The translations under genes and the position numbers were made by a program. Below, piece after piece: positions 17,400-26,401 of a stretch of DNA of 64,000 nt (position 1 is the stretch's first letter; every line of letters starts with the position of its first letter). Below the pieces are notes generated by a model, which worked only from the letters and a program-made list of their open reading frames with translations, made no database searches and was not told where the DNA came from. The stretch is from Bradyrhizobium sp. CIAT3101 (GTDB lineage: Bacteria; Pseudomonadota; Alphaproteobacteria; Rhizobiales; Xanthobacteraceae). The stretch lies in NCBI RefSeq assembly GCF_029714945.1, contig NZ_CP121634.1:5663001-5727000 (forward strand). The letters are read 5' to 3'.

Positions 17400-18434
17400 T
17401 TATTCCAGAATCCAGGTGGCCTTCGCAGCCGACGACGAGCCGAACGACGGAATCTTGGCCGAGAGCTCCTCGACGGTCTTCACACCGCTCTCGGCCAGCG
17501 CCTTCTGGGTCAGCAGGACAGGTGACACGGTGATCGCATGGCCGGGATCTGTGCCGGCGACAGCAAGGGCGGCCGCGCGGATCGACACCGCGCCCACCAC
17601 CGCCGGATTGGTCGCAACCGTCGCCACCCAGGGGCTGTTCGGCTCGGTGATTTCATGGATGTCCGCCGTGGAGACGTCGGCTGAATAGATCTTCACTTTC
17701 CCCTGTAGCTCCAATTCGTTCACGGCAAGCTTCACGCCACGCGCAAACTCGTCATAGGGAGCAAAGACGACGGTGATTTCCGGGTGCGCGCGAAGCACCG
17801 CCTTGGCCTGATCGGCAACGCCGGCCGCGGTCGTGGCGTTGACGATGCCGAACCGGGCGGCTTCCTTGATGCCGGGATACTTCTTCTTGAACTCTTCCCA
17901 GACCTCGTTGCGGCGGTCGAGCGGCGCAAAGCCGGCCACATAGACATAGCCGGCGGCAAAGCTCTCGCCATTCTCCTTCACCGCCTGTTCGAGCGCGAGG
18001 CGGGCCAGCTGATGATCGCTCTGCTCGACTTGCGGAATTTTTGCATTGTCGAGATTGACGTCGAAAGCGACGACCTTGACGCCGGCATCGACGGCTTTCT
18101 GGGCGACGTCTTTCAGCGATTCCGGCAAACCGTGGTCGATCACGATGGCCTTGACGCCCAGGGTGATGGCCTGCTCGATCTGCGAACGCTGTTCCGCGGC
18201 ATCCTGCTTACCCGGGAAGACGCGCAGGTCGATGCCGAGCTTCTTGGCCTGGGCCTGCACGCCCGACTGGTAGGCCTCGAAGAAGTCGCCGCTGGAGATA
18301 TAGCTGACGAGCGCTACCTTGACGGCGCCCTTGTCGAACGGCGGCGGTGCCCCGGCGATACCTTCGGCGACGGCGGGAGCGATAGCGATCACAGCCGTAA
18401 AGACAGCAGCAGGCAGGAACGTGCGCAAATTCAT
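17400..18434 (-). CDS. Ribose-type ABC sugar-binding protein (first copy)
   Basis: A 344-residue RbsB-type periplasmic binding protein with a signal peptide (MNLRTFLPAAVFTAVIAIAPAVA). It is strikingly similar to the neighbouring gene: both share APLDRR, PEITA/VF, DEFARGVKLA and the DVNLDN-KIPQVEQSD stretch. The start at 18434 has a GGGGAA sequence upstream, and the permease stop is 35 bases before it. As the first binding protein after the permease, it is the most likely main receptor of the transporter. Confidence 0.86.
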   Translation of the reverse strand: MNLRTFLPAAVFTAVIAIAPAVAEGIAGAPPPFDKGAVKVALVSYISSGDFFEAYQSGVQAQAKKLGIDLRVFPGKQDAAEQRSQIEQAITLGVKAIVIDHGLPESLKDVAQKAVDAGVKVVAFDVNLDNAKIPQVEQSDHQLARLALEQAVKENGESFAAGYVYVAGFAPLDRRNEVWEEFKKKYPGIKEAARFGIVNATTAAGVADQAKAVLRAHPEITVVFAPYDEFARGVKLAVNELELQGKVKIYSADVSTADIHEITEPNSPWVATVATNPAVVGAVSIRAAALAVAGTDPGHAITVSPVLLTQKALAESGVKTVEELSAKIPSFGSSSAAKATWILE

Positions 18435-18469
18435 GGTGGATTCCCCGGTTCTTCTGGTGAGTGAAGGAT

Positions 18470-19501
18470 TCAACGCCTCCGGCGCGCGGAGCCGTAGGTG
18501 AGAGCAAGGGCACCGACCAGCACGACGCCCTTGACGAAGTCCTGCGTGTAATAGGGTACGTTCAGCATGGTCAGGCCATTCAGAAGAACGCCGACGAAGA
18601 TCGCACCCACGACCGTCCCCAACACGTTGGGGCGGCGAGCATTGAGCACCGCATAGCCGATCAAGGACGCCGCCACGGCGTCGAGCAGAAGCGATGCGCC
18701 CGAAGACACGTCGCCGCGACCGACGCGGGCCGCGACGATGACACCGCCGAGGGCTGCAAGGTTGGCAGACAGGCCGTAGGCCAACACTTTCAGCCGGCCC
18801 GTGGACGCGCCGGCAAGATGGGCGGCCAGTTCATTGCCGCCGACCGCGAAGATCAATCGGCCGAACCTCGTCCGCTCGGTAAAGATTCCGGCGACGATCG
18901 CGACCAGCAGCATGATCAGCACCGGAAGCGGCACCACATCGAACAGGCGTGTCCGACCAAGGCTCAGAAACGCAGGATCGAACACACCGTTCGCAGCTTT
19001 CCCATCCGGCAAGATCAGGCCCGTGGCGATGGAGCGTCCCGCCGTGGGGATGAGCTGAAGCCCGGTGAGGAGAAAGTTCACCGCGAGCGTCGCGAGCAGG
19101 TCAGGGACGTTCAGCCGCACGATCAGGAATGCATTGACGAGGCCGACGCCAAGGCCGAGCGCGAGCACGAACAGCACCGTCTCCGCCGCGCCGAAGTGCC
19201 AGACCACCATGGCGTAGCTCGCCGTCATGACGCTCGATGCGGCGACGGCGCCAACCGACAGGTCGAAGCCGCCGACCGCAATCGAGATCGTCACGCCGAC
19301 CCCGATGATCGCCACCACCGACACGGCCTGCAGCACGCTCATGACATTCGGCAGCGTCAGGAACGCCGCCTCGCGCAACGAGAAGACAACGATCAGGCCA
19401 GCAAGGAGCGCGAACACGGCCCAGCGCCGCACGCGTTCGAAGAAAGATTGAGTGACCGGACGTGCGGGCGTTGCGGCAAGTGGTTCTGTGGTCGCGGTCA
19501 T
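18470..19501 (-). CDS. Ribose-type ABC sugar permease (RbsC family)
   Basis: A 343-residue inner-membrane permease of the RbsC/XylH family with 8-10 hydrophobic segments. Family landmarks are ISIAVGGFDLSVGAVAA, RFGRLIFAVGGNELAAHLAGA and SGASLLLDAVAASLIG (usually GxG-ELD-IAAVVIGG). It forms the channel of the transporter encoded with the preceding two-domain ATPase, whose stop lies 3 bases upstream. The Arg-rich end ARRRR is unremarkable for a cytoplasmic tail. Confidence 0.86.
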   Translation of the reverse strand: MTATTEPLAATPARPVTQSFFERVRRWAVFALLAGLIVVFSLREAAFLTLPNVMSVLQAVSVVAIIGVGVTISIAVGGFDLSVGAVAASSVMTASYAMVVWHFGAAETVLFVLALGLGVGLVNAFLIVRLNVPDLLATLAVNFLLTGLQLIPTAGRSIATGLILPDGKAANGVFDPAFLSLGRTRLFDVVPLPVLIMLLVAIVAGIFTERTRFGRLIFAVGGNELAAHLAGASTGRLKVLAYGLSANLAALGGVIVAARVGRGDVSSGASLLLDAVAASLIGYAVLNARRPNVLGTVVGAIFVGVLLNGLTMLNVPYYTQDFVKGVVLVGALALTYGSARRRR

Positions 19502-19504
19502 GAA

Positions 19505-21025
19505 TCAGGATCCTGCTGATACCGCGACGGTGTCGCCTGCGGCATGAAGTCCGGTTTCGTCGAGAAGGAGAACCCGGTCCGCGACCTCAAAGGCCTCCTC
19601 CGCGTCGGATGTCGCGATGAGCGTGGCGACGCCCTGCTGCGCGCGAATGGCCGCGATAATGTCGGCGCGCGCGCCGACATCCACGCCCTGGAACGGCTCA
19701 TCAAGCAGGAGCAGCCGCGTGGGCTCGGCCTGCCAGCGCGCGAGAACCACCTTCTGCTGATTACCGCCGGATAGCGTGTCCAGGCGAGCGAACGGACCGG
19801 AGGTGCGAATGCCGAGGCGCGACACGGCGCGGTCTGCCTCCTGCCGCTCCCGGTTGCCAAGCAAGAGTCCTAACGGAAACCAGCGACGAAGATGCGGCTG
19901 GGCGATCGTGGCAGCCACTGTTCCTCCGGGCCAATCCGAGGGCACAAACGAGGTTCGCTTGCGGTCTTCACCGGCCAGGAAGACGCCACTGGCGATCGCA
20001 TCGCGCGGTGAAGCCGGACGGAACAACTCGCCGTCCAGCTCGATGTCACCCGAATGCGCGGTCTGGCTGCCGAACAGGATGTTCAACAACCGGCTCTTGC
20101 CGGATCCGAGCGGACCGATCAGCGCGACAACCTCCCCTTCGCGAATTTCGAGATCGAGCGGACGACCATCGGCGAAGAAGCGTAGCTTGCGGATATGCAG
20201 CCTTGGTGCGCCACCGGGCCGTGACGGCGGCCTGACACTCGCCACGGGCCGGCCGATCATTGCTTCGAGGGCAACCGAATAGTTGATCGGGCGCGACTGG
20301 GTTGCAACCACACGGCCGCCGCGCAGAACGACCACGCGCGTCGCGAGCCGCGCCAGATCACCCGTGCGATGCGAGATGTAGATGATCGCAAGGCCGCGCG
20401 CGGCCAGATCTTCCAGAATCGAGAAGAGCCGATCGGCCTCCGACGCCGACAGGCTCGCGGTCGGCTCGTCCAGGATGAGGAGCTTCGGATCGGCCGAGAG
20501 CGCGCGCGCGATCGCAACCAGCTGCCGCTCAGCCGGTCCGATATCGCCGAAATCCGCGTCGAGCGGCAGATCGAAGCCCGCTCGACGGGCGATGATTGCG
20601 GCCTCGGTCCGAACCGATTTCCGTGAGACAAGCAGTCCGGCGCGGCCGTTGGCGAAGCGATCAAGCAAAAGCGCATCGGCAACGGTGAGCCCGGGAACGC
20701 CGGCCCGGTCGGTGGCTTGATGGATGGCAACGACGCCTCCGGCGATCGCATCTCTTGGCGAATCCGGCCGAAAAAGCGCATCGTCGAGCATCACCTCGCC
20801 GGCATCAGCGTGCAGAGCGCCAGCAAGGATATTGACCAGCGTCGATTTTCCTGCGCCGTTCGCGCCCATTAGCCCGACGATCTCGCCGGCGCCGACCGTG
20901 AGCGCGACGTCCTCGAGCGCCACGGTCGGACCAAAGCGCTTCGACAAGCCGCGGACCTCCAGCCCCTTGCCGAGAGCGATGTGCGCCGTCCACGTATTCG
21001 ATTGCACCAGCTGACATTCCCGCAA
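19505..21025 (-). CDS. Ribose-type ABC ATPase with two nucleotide-binding domains (RbsA family)
   Basis: A ~500-residue ATPase with two fused ABC domains. The first has Walker A GANGAGKST and Walker B LLILDEPTASLS but a weakened signature (GPAERQLVAIARAL). The second has an atypical Walker A GPLGSGKSR and the good signature LSGGNQQKVVLARW. One active and one degenerate site is normal in this family. The start is uncertain: a TTG at 21025 gives the longest form, while a GTG at 21007 would shorten it by six residues. It is the first gene of the operon. Confidence 0.85.
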   Translation of the reverse strand: MRECQLVQSNTWTAHIALGKGLEVRGLSKRFGPTVALEDVALTVGAGEIVGLMGANGAGKSTLVNILAGALHADAGEVMLDDALFRPDSPRDAIAGGVVAIHQATDRAGVPGLTVADALLLDRFANGRAGLLVSRKSVRTEAAIIARRAGFDLPLDADFGDIGPAERQLVAIARALSADPKLLILDEPTASLSASEADRLFSILEDLAARGLAIIYISHRTGDLARLATRVVVLRGGRVVATQSRPINYSVALEAMIGRPVASVRPPSRPGGAPRLHIRKLRFFADGRPLDLEIREGEVVALIGPLGSGKSRLLNILFGSQTAHSGDIELDGELFRPASPRDAIASGVFLAGEDRKRTSFVPSDWPGGTVAATIAQPHLRRWFPLGLLLGNRERQEADRAVSRLGIRTSGPFARLDTLSGGNQQKVVLARWQAEPTRLLLLDEPFQGVDVGARADIIAAIRAQQGVATLIATSDAEEAFEVADRVLLLDETGLHAAGDTVAVSAGS

Positions 21026-21184
21026 GGCCTACGATGATGATCGTATCGGCAAACCTGGCGGAATGGTTTTCAAACTAGGAGCGTTGAAGGAAACATCTGC
21101 ATCGAAATGCGTCGCATCTCGGCAATGACAATTTCCATCCACACAAGGTGGCGCCTCGCGGTAAGCGTAAGGACCCGCGAGCGA

Positions 21185-22165
21185 TCAGCGATCAATACTT
21201 GCGTTCACGAAATCGGCGATCTCCTGCAATGCGTCGGTCGCATCGGGAAAGAGTCCCAGGAAGGCGTGCCAGACGTGAGGAAGCTCCGGCCACGTGCTCA
21301 GATTGACCCTGACGCCGGCATCCGCGAGCAGCCCGGCGAATTTCCGGCTGTCATAGGCGAGTGTCTCGATCGCACTCACCTGCAGCAGGGTGGGTGGAAA
21401 ACCGGCAAGCAACGCGCGCGATGCACGAACCGGCGAGACGCGATAATCCGATGGATCTCCGTCCGGCCCGAGATAAGCGACGGTGGCGGCAGCCAGAGAT
21501 TCCGCCGTCGCAACCTGGTCGTCTATTCCGGCCCTGTCCGCGGGCGACTGGTTATCGAGGGTGCCGGCGATCAACACCAGGCGGTCGGGCACGCGCGCGC
21601 CCCCGGCCACCAATTCAAGGCAGGTTGCCGCCGCCAGATTTCCGCCGGCGGAATCGCCGACCAGGCTGAGATGCACCTGCGCTTCGTGTCCGCCCTGGCG
21701 GTGCGGATCAGGTCCATGGCGCGAAGCCCAGCGGAAAGCGGTGACGCAATCGTCCAGGCCCGCGGGAAAGCGATGCTCGGGAGCCAAACGATAATCAACC
21801 ATCAGAACGGCGGCGCGTGAGAGCATGGCCAGCGTGCCTGCGAGGGCTCGATAGTCGCGAGGACAACCACCAATCCAGCCGCCGCCGTGGATGTAGACCA
21901 GGCGATGCGCGGGATCGGCATTGGGCGCAAGGACCCACTCCGCCGGCACCCCATCGGCGTCGACCGGCACAACCTCGATGCCTTCGAGATTTGGTGGCGC
22001 ACCAACGTCACCATAACGCGGCATAAGGGCCCTGATGACGGCAACGAATTGCAGAAGCGGATCGGAAATTCCGGCAAGATCGGCCGATGCAGCCAGCCCC
22101 GCGAGATGCGCGAAGGCCTGCTCGAGTTCCGGCGAACGTTGACGCTGCGGGGTAATGTGGTCCAT
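21185..22165 (-). CDS. HSL-family esterase/lipase (alpha/beta hydrolase)
   Basis: A 326-residue hormone-sensitive-lipase-type esterase. The family's oxyanion motif HGGGW lies at residues 93-97, VDYRLAPEHRFPAGLDD follows, the nucleophile elbow is GDSAGG with Ser172, and the histidine is in LPHVWHAF. No signal peptide is present, so it should be cytoplasmic, hydrolysing short acyl or lactone esters. The ATG at 22165 is chosen because GGAG lies 6 bases upstream; ATGs at 22177 and 22237 are less well supported. It is divergent from an AraC regulator gene. Confidence 0.86.
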   Translation of the reverse strand: MDHITPQRQRSPELEQAFAHLAGLAASADLAGISDPLLQFVAVIRALMPRYGDVGAPPNLEGIEVVPVDADGVPAEWVLAPNADPAHRLVYIHGGGWIGGCPRDYRALAGTLAMLSRAAVLMVDYRLAPEHRFPAGLDDCVTAFRWASRHGPDPHRQGGHEAQVHLSLVGDSAGGNLAAATCLELVAGGARVPDRLVLIAGTLDNQSPADRAGIDDQVATAESLAAATVAYLGPDGDPSDYRVSPVRASRALLAGFPPTLLQVSAIETLAYDSRKFAGLLADAGVRVNLSTWPELPHVWHAFLGLFPDATDALQEIADFVNASIDR

Positions 22166-22362
22166 CGGATGCTCCATGGCTGCCAAGTCACTTCTAAGCG
22201 TAGCCAGTCGCCCGAGGTCGCGCGCTGACCGAAACATGCAGATTGGGGGGACAAAAGCGATCAGAGACGCGAGCGCAGCCGATTGATCTCGCTCCGAGCG
22301 AATTGCGACCCTTCCCGTTTGCCCCTAGGATCAGCGCCTCGGCTCGACAGTTGCGAGGCTTC

Positions 22363-23403
22363 ATGCATCAGCGCATGCCGTTCGACTGGATTACGCGGCA
22401 CGTCAGCGGCGTGGTTCGCCAGGGCCTGCCGTTCGAGCAGATGATGACGGCTTCGCTGATCGACCTGCGCTACGGGGACAACCGCGACGTGGTCGGCCCC
22501 GCGCAATATCTGTTGCTGTGCCTGAACACCGCGCTCGGGATCAGCGATGCGGCCCATGGCTTGACGCGCAGCCGCATCGACCCCGCCTACACCGCGCTCG
22601 GGCTGAGAGTGGCCCTTGGCTGCGCAACGCTGGAAGACGCGATCCTGTCGGTCGGGCGACTCTATAGAACAGCATCCAGCGCCGTCCAGATCGAGCTTAA
22701 AACCACGAGTGACTTGGCGATTCTGAATGTTCGCGCTGACTCGGTGCGGGACGCGGACGCCGTGCTGCTCGAGGACATCTACCTCAGCTGGGTATTCATG
22801 CATTGCATGTACTTTCTTGGAACGGCAATGCCCGTCCTGGATGTGACGACCCGCGATGCCTTTCACTTCGATCTTGGCCGTCGTCACTTCGCCGTCGGCG
22901 CCCCCGTGCGCCACGGCGCCGTCACCGGGATGCGGTTTGCGCGCGCCCTGCTCGGCAAGCGCGGCGTCGGCCGAGCCGGGGCCAACCCGCATTGGGAGTG
23001 CTTTCGATTATGGCTCGACTTTGTCGAGTGCGGAGACGTCTGGTCCAATGGCCGGGGAGATTTGCGCAATGGCCACCGTCCGCGGCTGAAAGATCTTGCT
23101 GAAAATGCCGGCGTCAGCCTGTCCACATTGCGGCGACGCTTGGCTATCGACGGCGGATTTCGTCATGCGCGCGAGCGCACTCTCGCTGCGTCTGCGGTTC
23201 GCCGACTGCGAGATACCGACGACAGCGTCGAGGCCATTGCAGCAGAGTTCGGCTATTCCGACGCCAGGAGCCTCCGCCGATTCCTGAAGGCCGCAACTGG
23301 CGCAACGCCAAGCCAAATTCGCACCGAGAACACCTCCCCACGAGGCGATGATGACGCCGTTCGCAAGCGGTTGCAGACGCTCGGCGCCATGATGGGGGCC
23401 TGA
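22363..23403 (+). CDS. AraC family transcriptional regulator
   Basis: A 346-residue regulator of the type with an 'arabinose-binding-domain-like' N-terminus (QGLPFEQMMTASLIDLRYGDNRDVVGPAQYLLL onward) and a C-terminal AraC helix-turn-helix pair (LKDLAENAGVSLSTLRRRLA, then DSVEAIAAEFGYSDARSLRRFLK). The ATG at 22363 is chosen because GAGG lies 5-6 bases upstream and the family alignment begins here; the frame extends upstream only to a TTG at 22243. It is divergent from the HSL esterase gene, its most likely target, and convergent with the NtaA-like monooxygenase gene. Confidence 0.82.
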   Translation: MHQRMPFDWITRHVSGVVRQGLPFEQMMTASLIDLRYGDNRDVVGPAQYLLLCLNTALGISDAAHGLTRSRIDPAYTALGLRVALGCATLEDAILSVGRLYRTASSAVQIELKTTSDLAILNVRADSVRDADAVLLEDIYLSWVFMHCMYFLGTAMPVLDVTTRDAFHFDLGRRHFAVGAPVRHGAVTGMRFARALLGKRGVGRAGANPHWECFRLWLDFVECGDVWSNGRGDLRNGHRPRLKDLAENAGVSLSTLRRRLAIDGGFRHARERTLAASAVRRLRDTDDSVEAIAAEFGYSDARSLRRFLKAATGATPSQIRTENTSPRGDDDAVRKRLQTLGAMMGA

Positions 23404-23441
23404 CCAAAGGGCACCCGGCATGATGGCGCGTGCAGATGACT

Positions 23442-24821
23442 TTACTCGGCAGCCCCTTGACGCGCGCGGGGCCGGACGGCCCCGGCCGCGTGCCGGTCAG
23501 GCAGCCGATCTCCCTGACCGAACAGCTTGTGGCGCAGCGCGCCGTCCGCATAAGCGGTCTTGTAGAGACCGCGGTTCTGGAGTTCGGGGACCACGATGTC
23601 GATGAAGTCCTCATAGCTCTCGGGCACGACGATGCGGCTGAGATTGAAGCCGTCAATATCGGTTTCCACAATCCAGTCCTGAAGCTCGTCGGCGATCGCC
23701 GATCCATCGCCCGTGATCGCGGCATAGCGTCCGCCGAGGGCAAGCTCCTTCAATAGATCACGTTTTGTCAGCCCCCTTTGCGCCGCGGCGGCGGTCGCCG
23801 ACTGGATCGAGTTGCCGGACGCGTAGGAAATGGCTTCATCGAGGCCGTAGCGGGCGAAATCAATGCCGGTCGAGGCAGAGAAATGCGCCAGTCCCGCCTC
23901 CGGACTGGCATAGCGCAGATATTCGTCGCGCTTCTCCTCGGCCTCGGCCGTAGTCCGGCCCGGAACCACGGCAATCCCGACGAACACCTTGATGTCTTCC
24001 GGCCGGCGCCCGGCACGGCTGGCTTCCGCCCTGATCGCGCGCACCGCACTGCGCGCCGTCGCCTTGTCACGAGCAGAGATGAAGACACATTCAGCGTGCC
24101 GGCCCGCGAAACTGCGACCCCGCGGTGAGGTGCCGGCCTGGTAGAGCACCGGCGTACGCTGCACCGAAGGCTCCGCAAGGTGATAGCCCTCGACGTCGAA
24201 AAACTCGCCATGATGCGAAATGGGCCTGATCTTGGCAGGATCGGCGAAGACGCGCGCAGCCCGATCGCGGCGGACGGCATCGTCGTCCCAGCTTCCCTCC
24301 CAGAGCTTGTAGAGCACGTCGAGGTATTCTTCGGCATAGTCATAGCGGCGGTCGTGCTCGGGAAGATGCCCGTCCCCCTTGCCGCGATGCGCGCTCTCCA
24401 GATAGCCGGTGACGATGTTCCAGCCGATGCGCCCTCGCGTCAGATGATCGAGGGTCGAGAAGCGCCGCGCCAGCGTATAGGGCGCTTCGTTGTGCACGTT
24501 CACGGTAATGCCGAATCCCAGATTGGACGTCACCGCTGCCATCGCGGAGACAAGCAGGATCGGATCGTTCACCGGAAGCTGAACGGACTCGCGCGCCGTC
24601 ACATCGATCCCGCGACCGTAGATATCATAGACCCCGATGATGTCGGCGATGAAGATCCCGTCGAAAAGCCCGCGTTCGAGCAACTTCGCCTGATCCGTCC
24701 AATAGGCCAGCGTGTTGTAATCGGACGAGCGGTCTCGCGGATGCGTCCAGGCTCCGTGGTTGATATGGCCGACGCAATTCATGTTGAAGGCGTTGAGCAA
24801 TATCTGTTTCTTCGCAACCAT
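23442..24821 (-). CDS. NtaA/SnaA/DszA-family flavin-dependent monooxygenase
   Basis: A 459-residue bacterial-luciferase-like (LLM class) monooxygenase of the NtaA/SnaA/DszA branch, which uses reduced FMN and oxygen to cleave substrates such as nitrilotriacetate or DBT sulfone. Landmarks are GAWTHPRDRSSDYNTLAYWTDQAKLLERG near the N-terminus, ARRFSTLDHLTRGRIGWNIVTGY and LYQAGTSPRGRSFAGRHAECVF. The ATG at 24821 is preferred to the preceding GTG. No partner flavin reductase is visible nearby. It is transcribed away from the nitrilase-like gene's side, and its substrate is unknown. Confidence 0.86.
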   Translation of the reverse strand: MVAKKQILLNAFNMNCVGHINHGAWTHPRDRSSDYNTLAYWTDQAKLLERGLFDGIFIADIIGVYDIYGRGIDVTARESVQLPVNDPILLVSAMAAVTSNLGFGITVNVHNEAPYTLARRFSTLDHLTRGRIGWNIVTGYLESAHRGKGDGHLPEHDRRYDYAEEYLDVLYKLWEGSWDDDAVRRDRAARVFADPAKIRPISHHGEFFDVEGYHLAEPSVQRTPVLYQAGTSPRGRSFAGRHAECVFISARDKATARSAVRAIRAEASRAGRRPEDIKVFVGIAVVPGRTTAEAEEKRDEYLRYASPEAGLAHFSASTGIDFARYGLDEAISYASGNSIQSATAAAAQRGLTKRDLLKELALGGRYAAITGDGSAIADELQDWIVETDIDGFNLSRIVVPESYEDFIDIVVPELQNRGLYKTAYADGALRHKLFGQGDRLPDRHAAGAVRPRARQGAAE

Positions 24822-25360
24822 CACGACTCTCTTCGTTCAAAAAACTCCAGCCGCCGGGATGGCGGCGCCGCCCCCGGGACAGACACCATCGCGCAGTGTT
24901 CCACGGCGGCTTCGGACATCTGCGGCGCCCGCAATTGCAGCGGATCGCTTTCTCCGCGCCCTGGGGCGATCGAAACGCCCGGCCGTTCAAGCGCCTGAGA
25001 TCATCGAGCTCCGATTGAAAGCGATAGCGCCTGGGTCATGGCTTGCTCCTGCTCCGCGCGAAAGCGGATGAATGGCACCATCATCTTGGTTGGACCGTAA
25101 TATTAGCCCAGCGTTGAAGATGCGTCAGGGCAGCGATCCACTAAAGACTCCAGGTCGACGCATCCGATCGTCCAAAAATGAAACGCACCAAGAAATCTGC
25201 TTCTCTTGCGGACAATTCGCGCTTGGCGCGGCGTCGAAGCGGTTTATCGCCCGCAGCGAGTTCGGCACGACCGGAACGAGCGGCTGAGGCGATGTCCTGG
25301 GGCTTCGATTGACGGAAGATGTTCGAGGACTTTCGAGCATCGACCGCCCTCCTTCCCCCC
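24822..25360. other. 539-base intergenic stretch without a supported gene
   Basis: The stretch lies upstream of the NtaA-like gene and downstream of the nitrilase-like gene, both on the minus strand. It must contain the NtaA-like promoter. Open frames in it have no domain, no good ribosome-binding site and atypical composition. I see no strong hairpin with a T run for the upstream gene's transcript. Confidence 0.55.
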
Positions 25361-26116
25361 TCAATCTCTCACGTTGCGTGGATAGGTCTGCTTGGCGGCA
25401 TCGGCCACCGACAGATCGATATCAAGGAAGATGATCGGGCTATCCTCGCTGGTGCGCGCTAAGATGTCGCCATCGGGGGCGACGATCCAGCTTCCACCGG
25501 CGAGATCGCCCCCGCGGCGGTTGGCTGTGACGACGAATGCGCCAGCTGCAATAGCGGCCATCCTCGTCGCGACCTCCCAACGGGAATGCCCGCCGGTTGC
25601 CCGCGGCGCCGCAATCAACTGCACACCGGCCTGTCCAAGTCGCCGTGCTGCCCCGCTCACCATAATTTCGGTGCACACCAGTTCGGCATAACACAGCTCA
25701 TCATCTCGTTTTGAATGGACGCTCTGCGGACCCCGATCGAACCAGGTTGCCTCCCATCCCCCTTCTTGCTCCGGGAGCCATGCTTTGGGCCGGCCGCGTT
25801 GCAGCCCGATGTCCGGCTTCCAGAGAAAGGTCTCATTCCAGCGCCGTCCGTCGACCTCGACTGCGCGCGTACCCAGAATCCGCTTAGCACCAAGGCGCCT
25901 CAATTCATCGGAGATGCCCGCGTGAACGGTAACGGCCTCTCGCCAGACGATGTCATCGAATGTCGGGCTTGCCCAGAAGCTGTCGACGCCGGCGAGTTCG
26001 GGAAGCACGAGAAGATCCGCCGGCTGAGCGGAAAGCTCATCTTGAAGGCGCTGCCAGGCAGCCTTTGCCGCATCGGCTCGATCGGGAAACTCGCACGTCG
26101 CAATTCGGAAGCCCAT
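25361..26116 (-). CDS. Carbon-nitrogen (nitrilase-superfamily) hydrolase
   Basis: A 251-residue cytoplasmic amidase/nitrilase-superfamily enzyme with the full Glu-Lys-Cys triad: Glu40 in LVLPELAG, Lys111 in GRPKAWLPE and Cys148 in ELVCTEIM. The ending includes the usual GGSWIVAPDGDILA. It should hydrolyse a C-N bond (amide, N-carbamoyl or nitrile); the substrate is unknown. The ATG at 26116 has GGAG 6 bases upstream. It is divergent from the FAD oxidoreductase gene, and the shared gap contains the palindrome at 26302-26318, so it probably belongs to the IclR regulon. Confidence 0.84.
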   Translation of the reverse strand: MGFRIATCEFPDRADAAKAAWQRLQDELSAQPADLLVLPELAGVDSFWASPTFDDIVWREAVTVHAGISDELRRLGAKRILGTRAVEVDGRRWNETFLWKPDIGLQRGRPKAWLPEQEGGWEATWFDRGPQSVHSKRDDELCYAELVCTEIMVSGAARRLGQAGVQLIAAPRATGGHSRWEVATRMAAIAAGAFVVTANRRGGDLAGGSWIVAPDGDILARTSEDSPIIFLDIDLSVADAAKQTYPRNVRD

Positions 26117-26301
26117 CGTTATCTCCACGTTGCACCGATCTTGCGACAAAGACGGCGACTTTGACCAGTGCTCGGAACGCCGAACTTTCTGAAGACTGCG
26201 CCACACTGCCAACCACCCCCGCCCATGCGGCACTCCATGTGCCCGACAAGCGCTGGTCCTTGCTATCGCCTGCTAGTGAGTCCGATTACGCTCGCCCGCA
26301 T

Positions 26302-26318
26302 TGTGCGAATATCGCACA
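26302..26318. promoter_or_regulatory. Candidate IclR operator, site 1
   Basis: TGTGCGAATATCGCACA is a perfect palindrome with 7-base arms and a 3-base centre, followed directly by a third half-site-like TTTGCGCG. It lies between the divergent nitrilase-like and FAD oxidoreductase genes. Essentially the same element occurs at 32700-32716, about 6.4 kb away, and an IclR-family regulator gene lies between the two. IclR proteins bind 12-17 base palindromes, so it is a likely operator; the pairing with this regulator is inference. Confidence 0.65.
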
Positions 26319-26401
26319 TTTGCGCGTTAATTTGACATCGGATATCTCTTCGCTTACTGAAGACTCACTCCGCAGTCTTTCCGTCCAAGGTCAGTCTCCT
26401 C

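Noticed and set aside
18461..19519. A 352-codon plus-strand frame opposite the ribose-type permease
   Set aside because: It is hydrophilic, low in complexity and opposite a clear permease with membrane segments.
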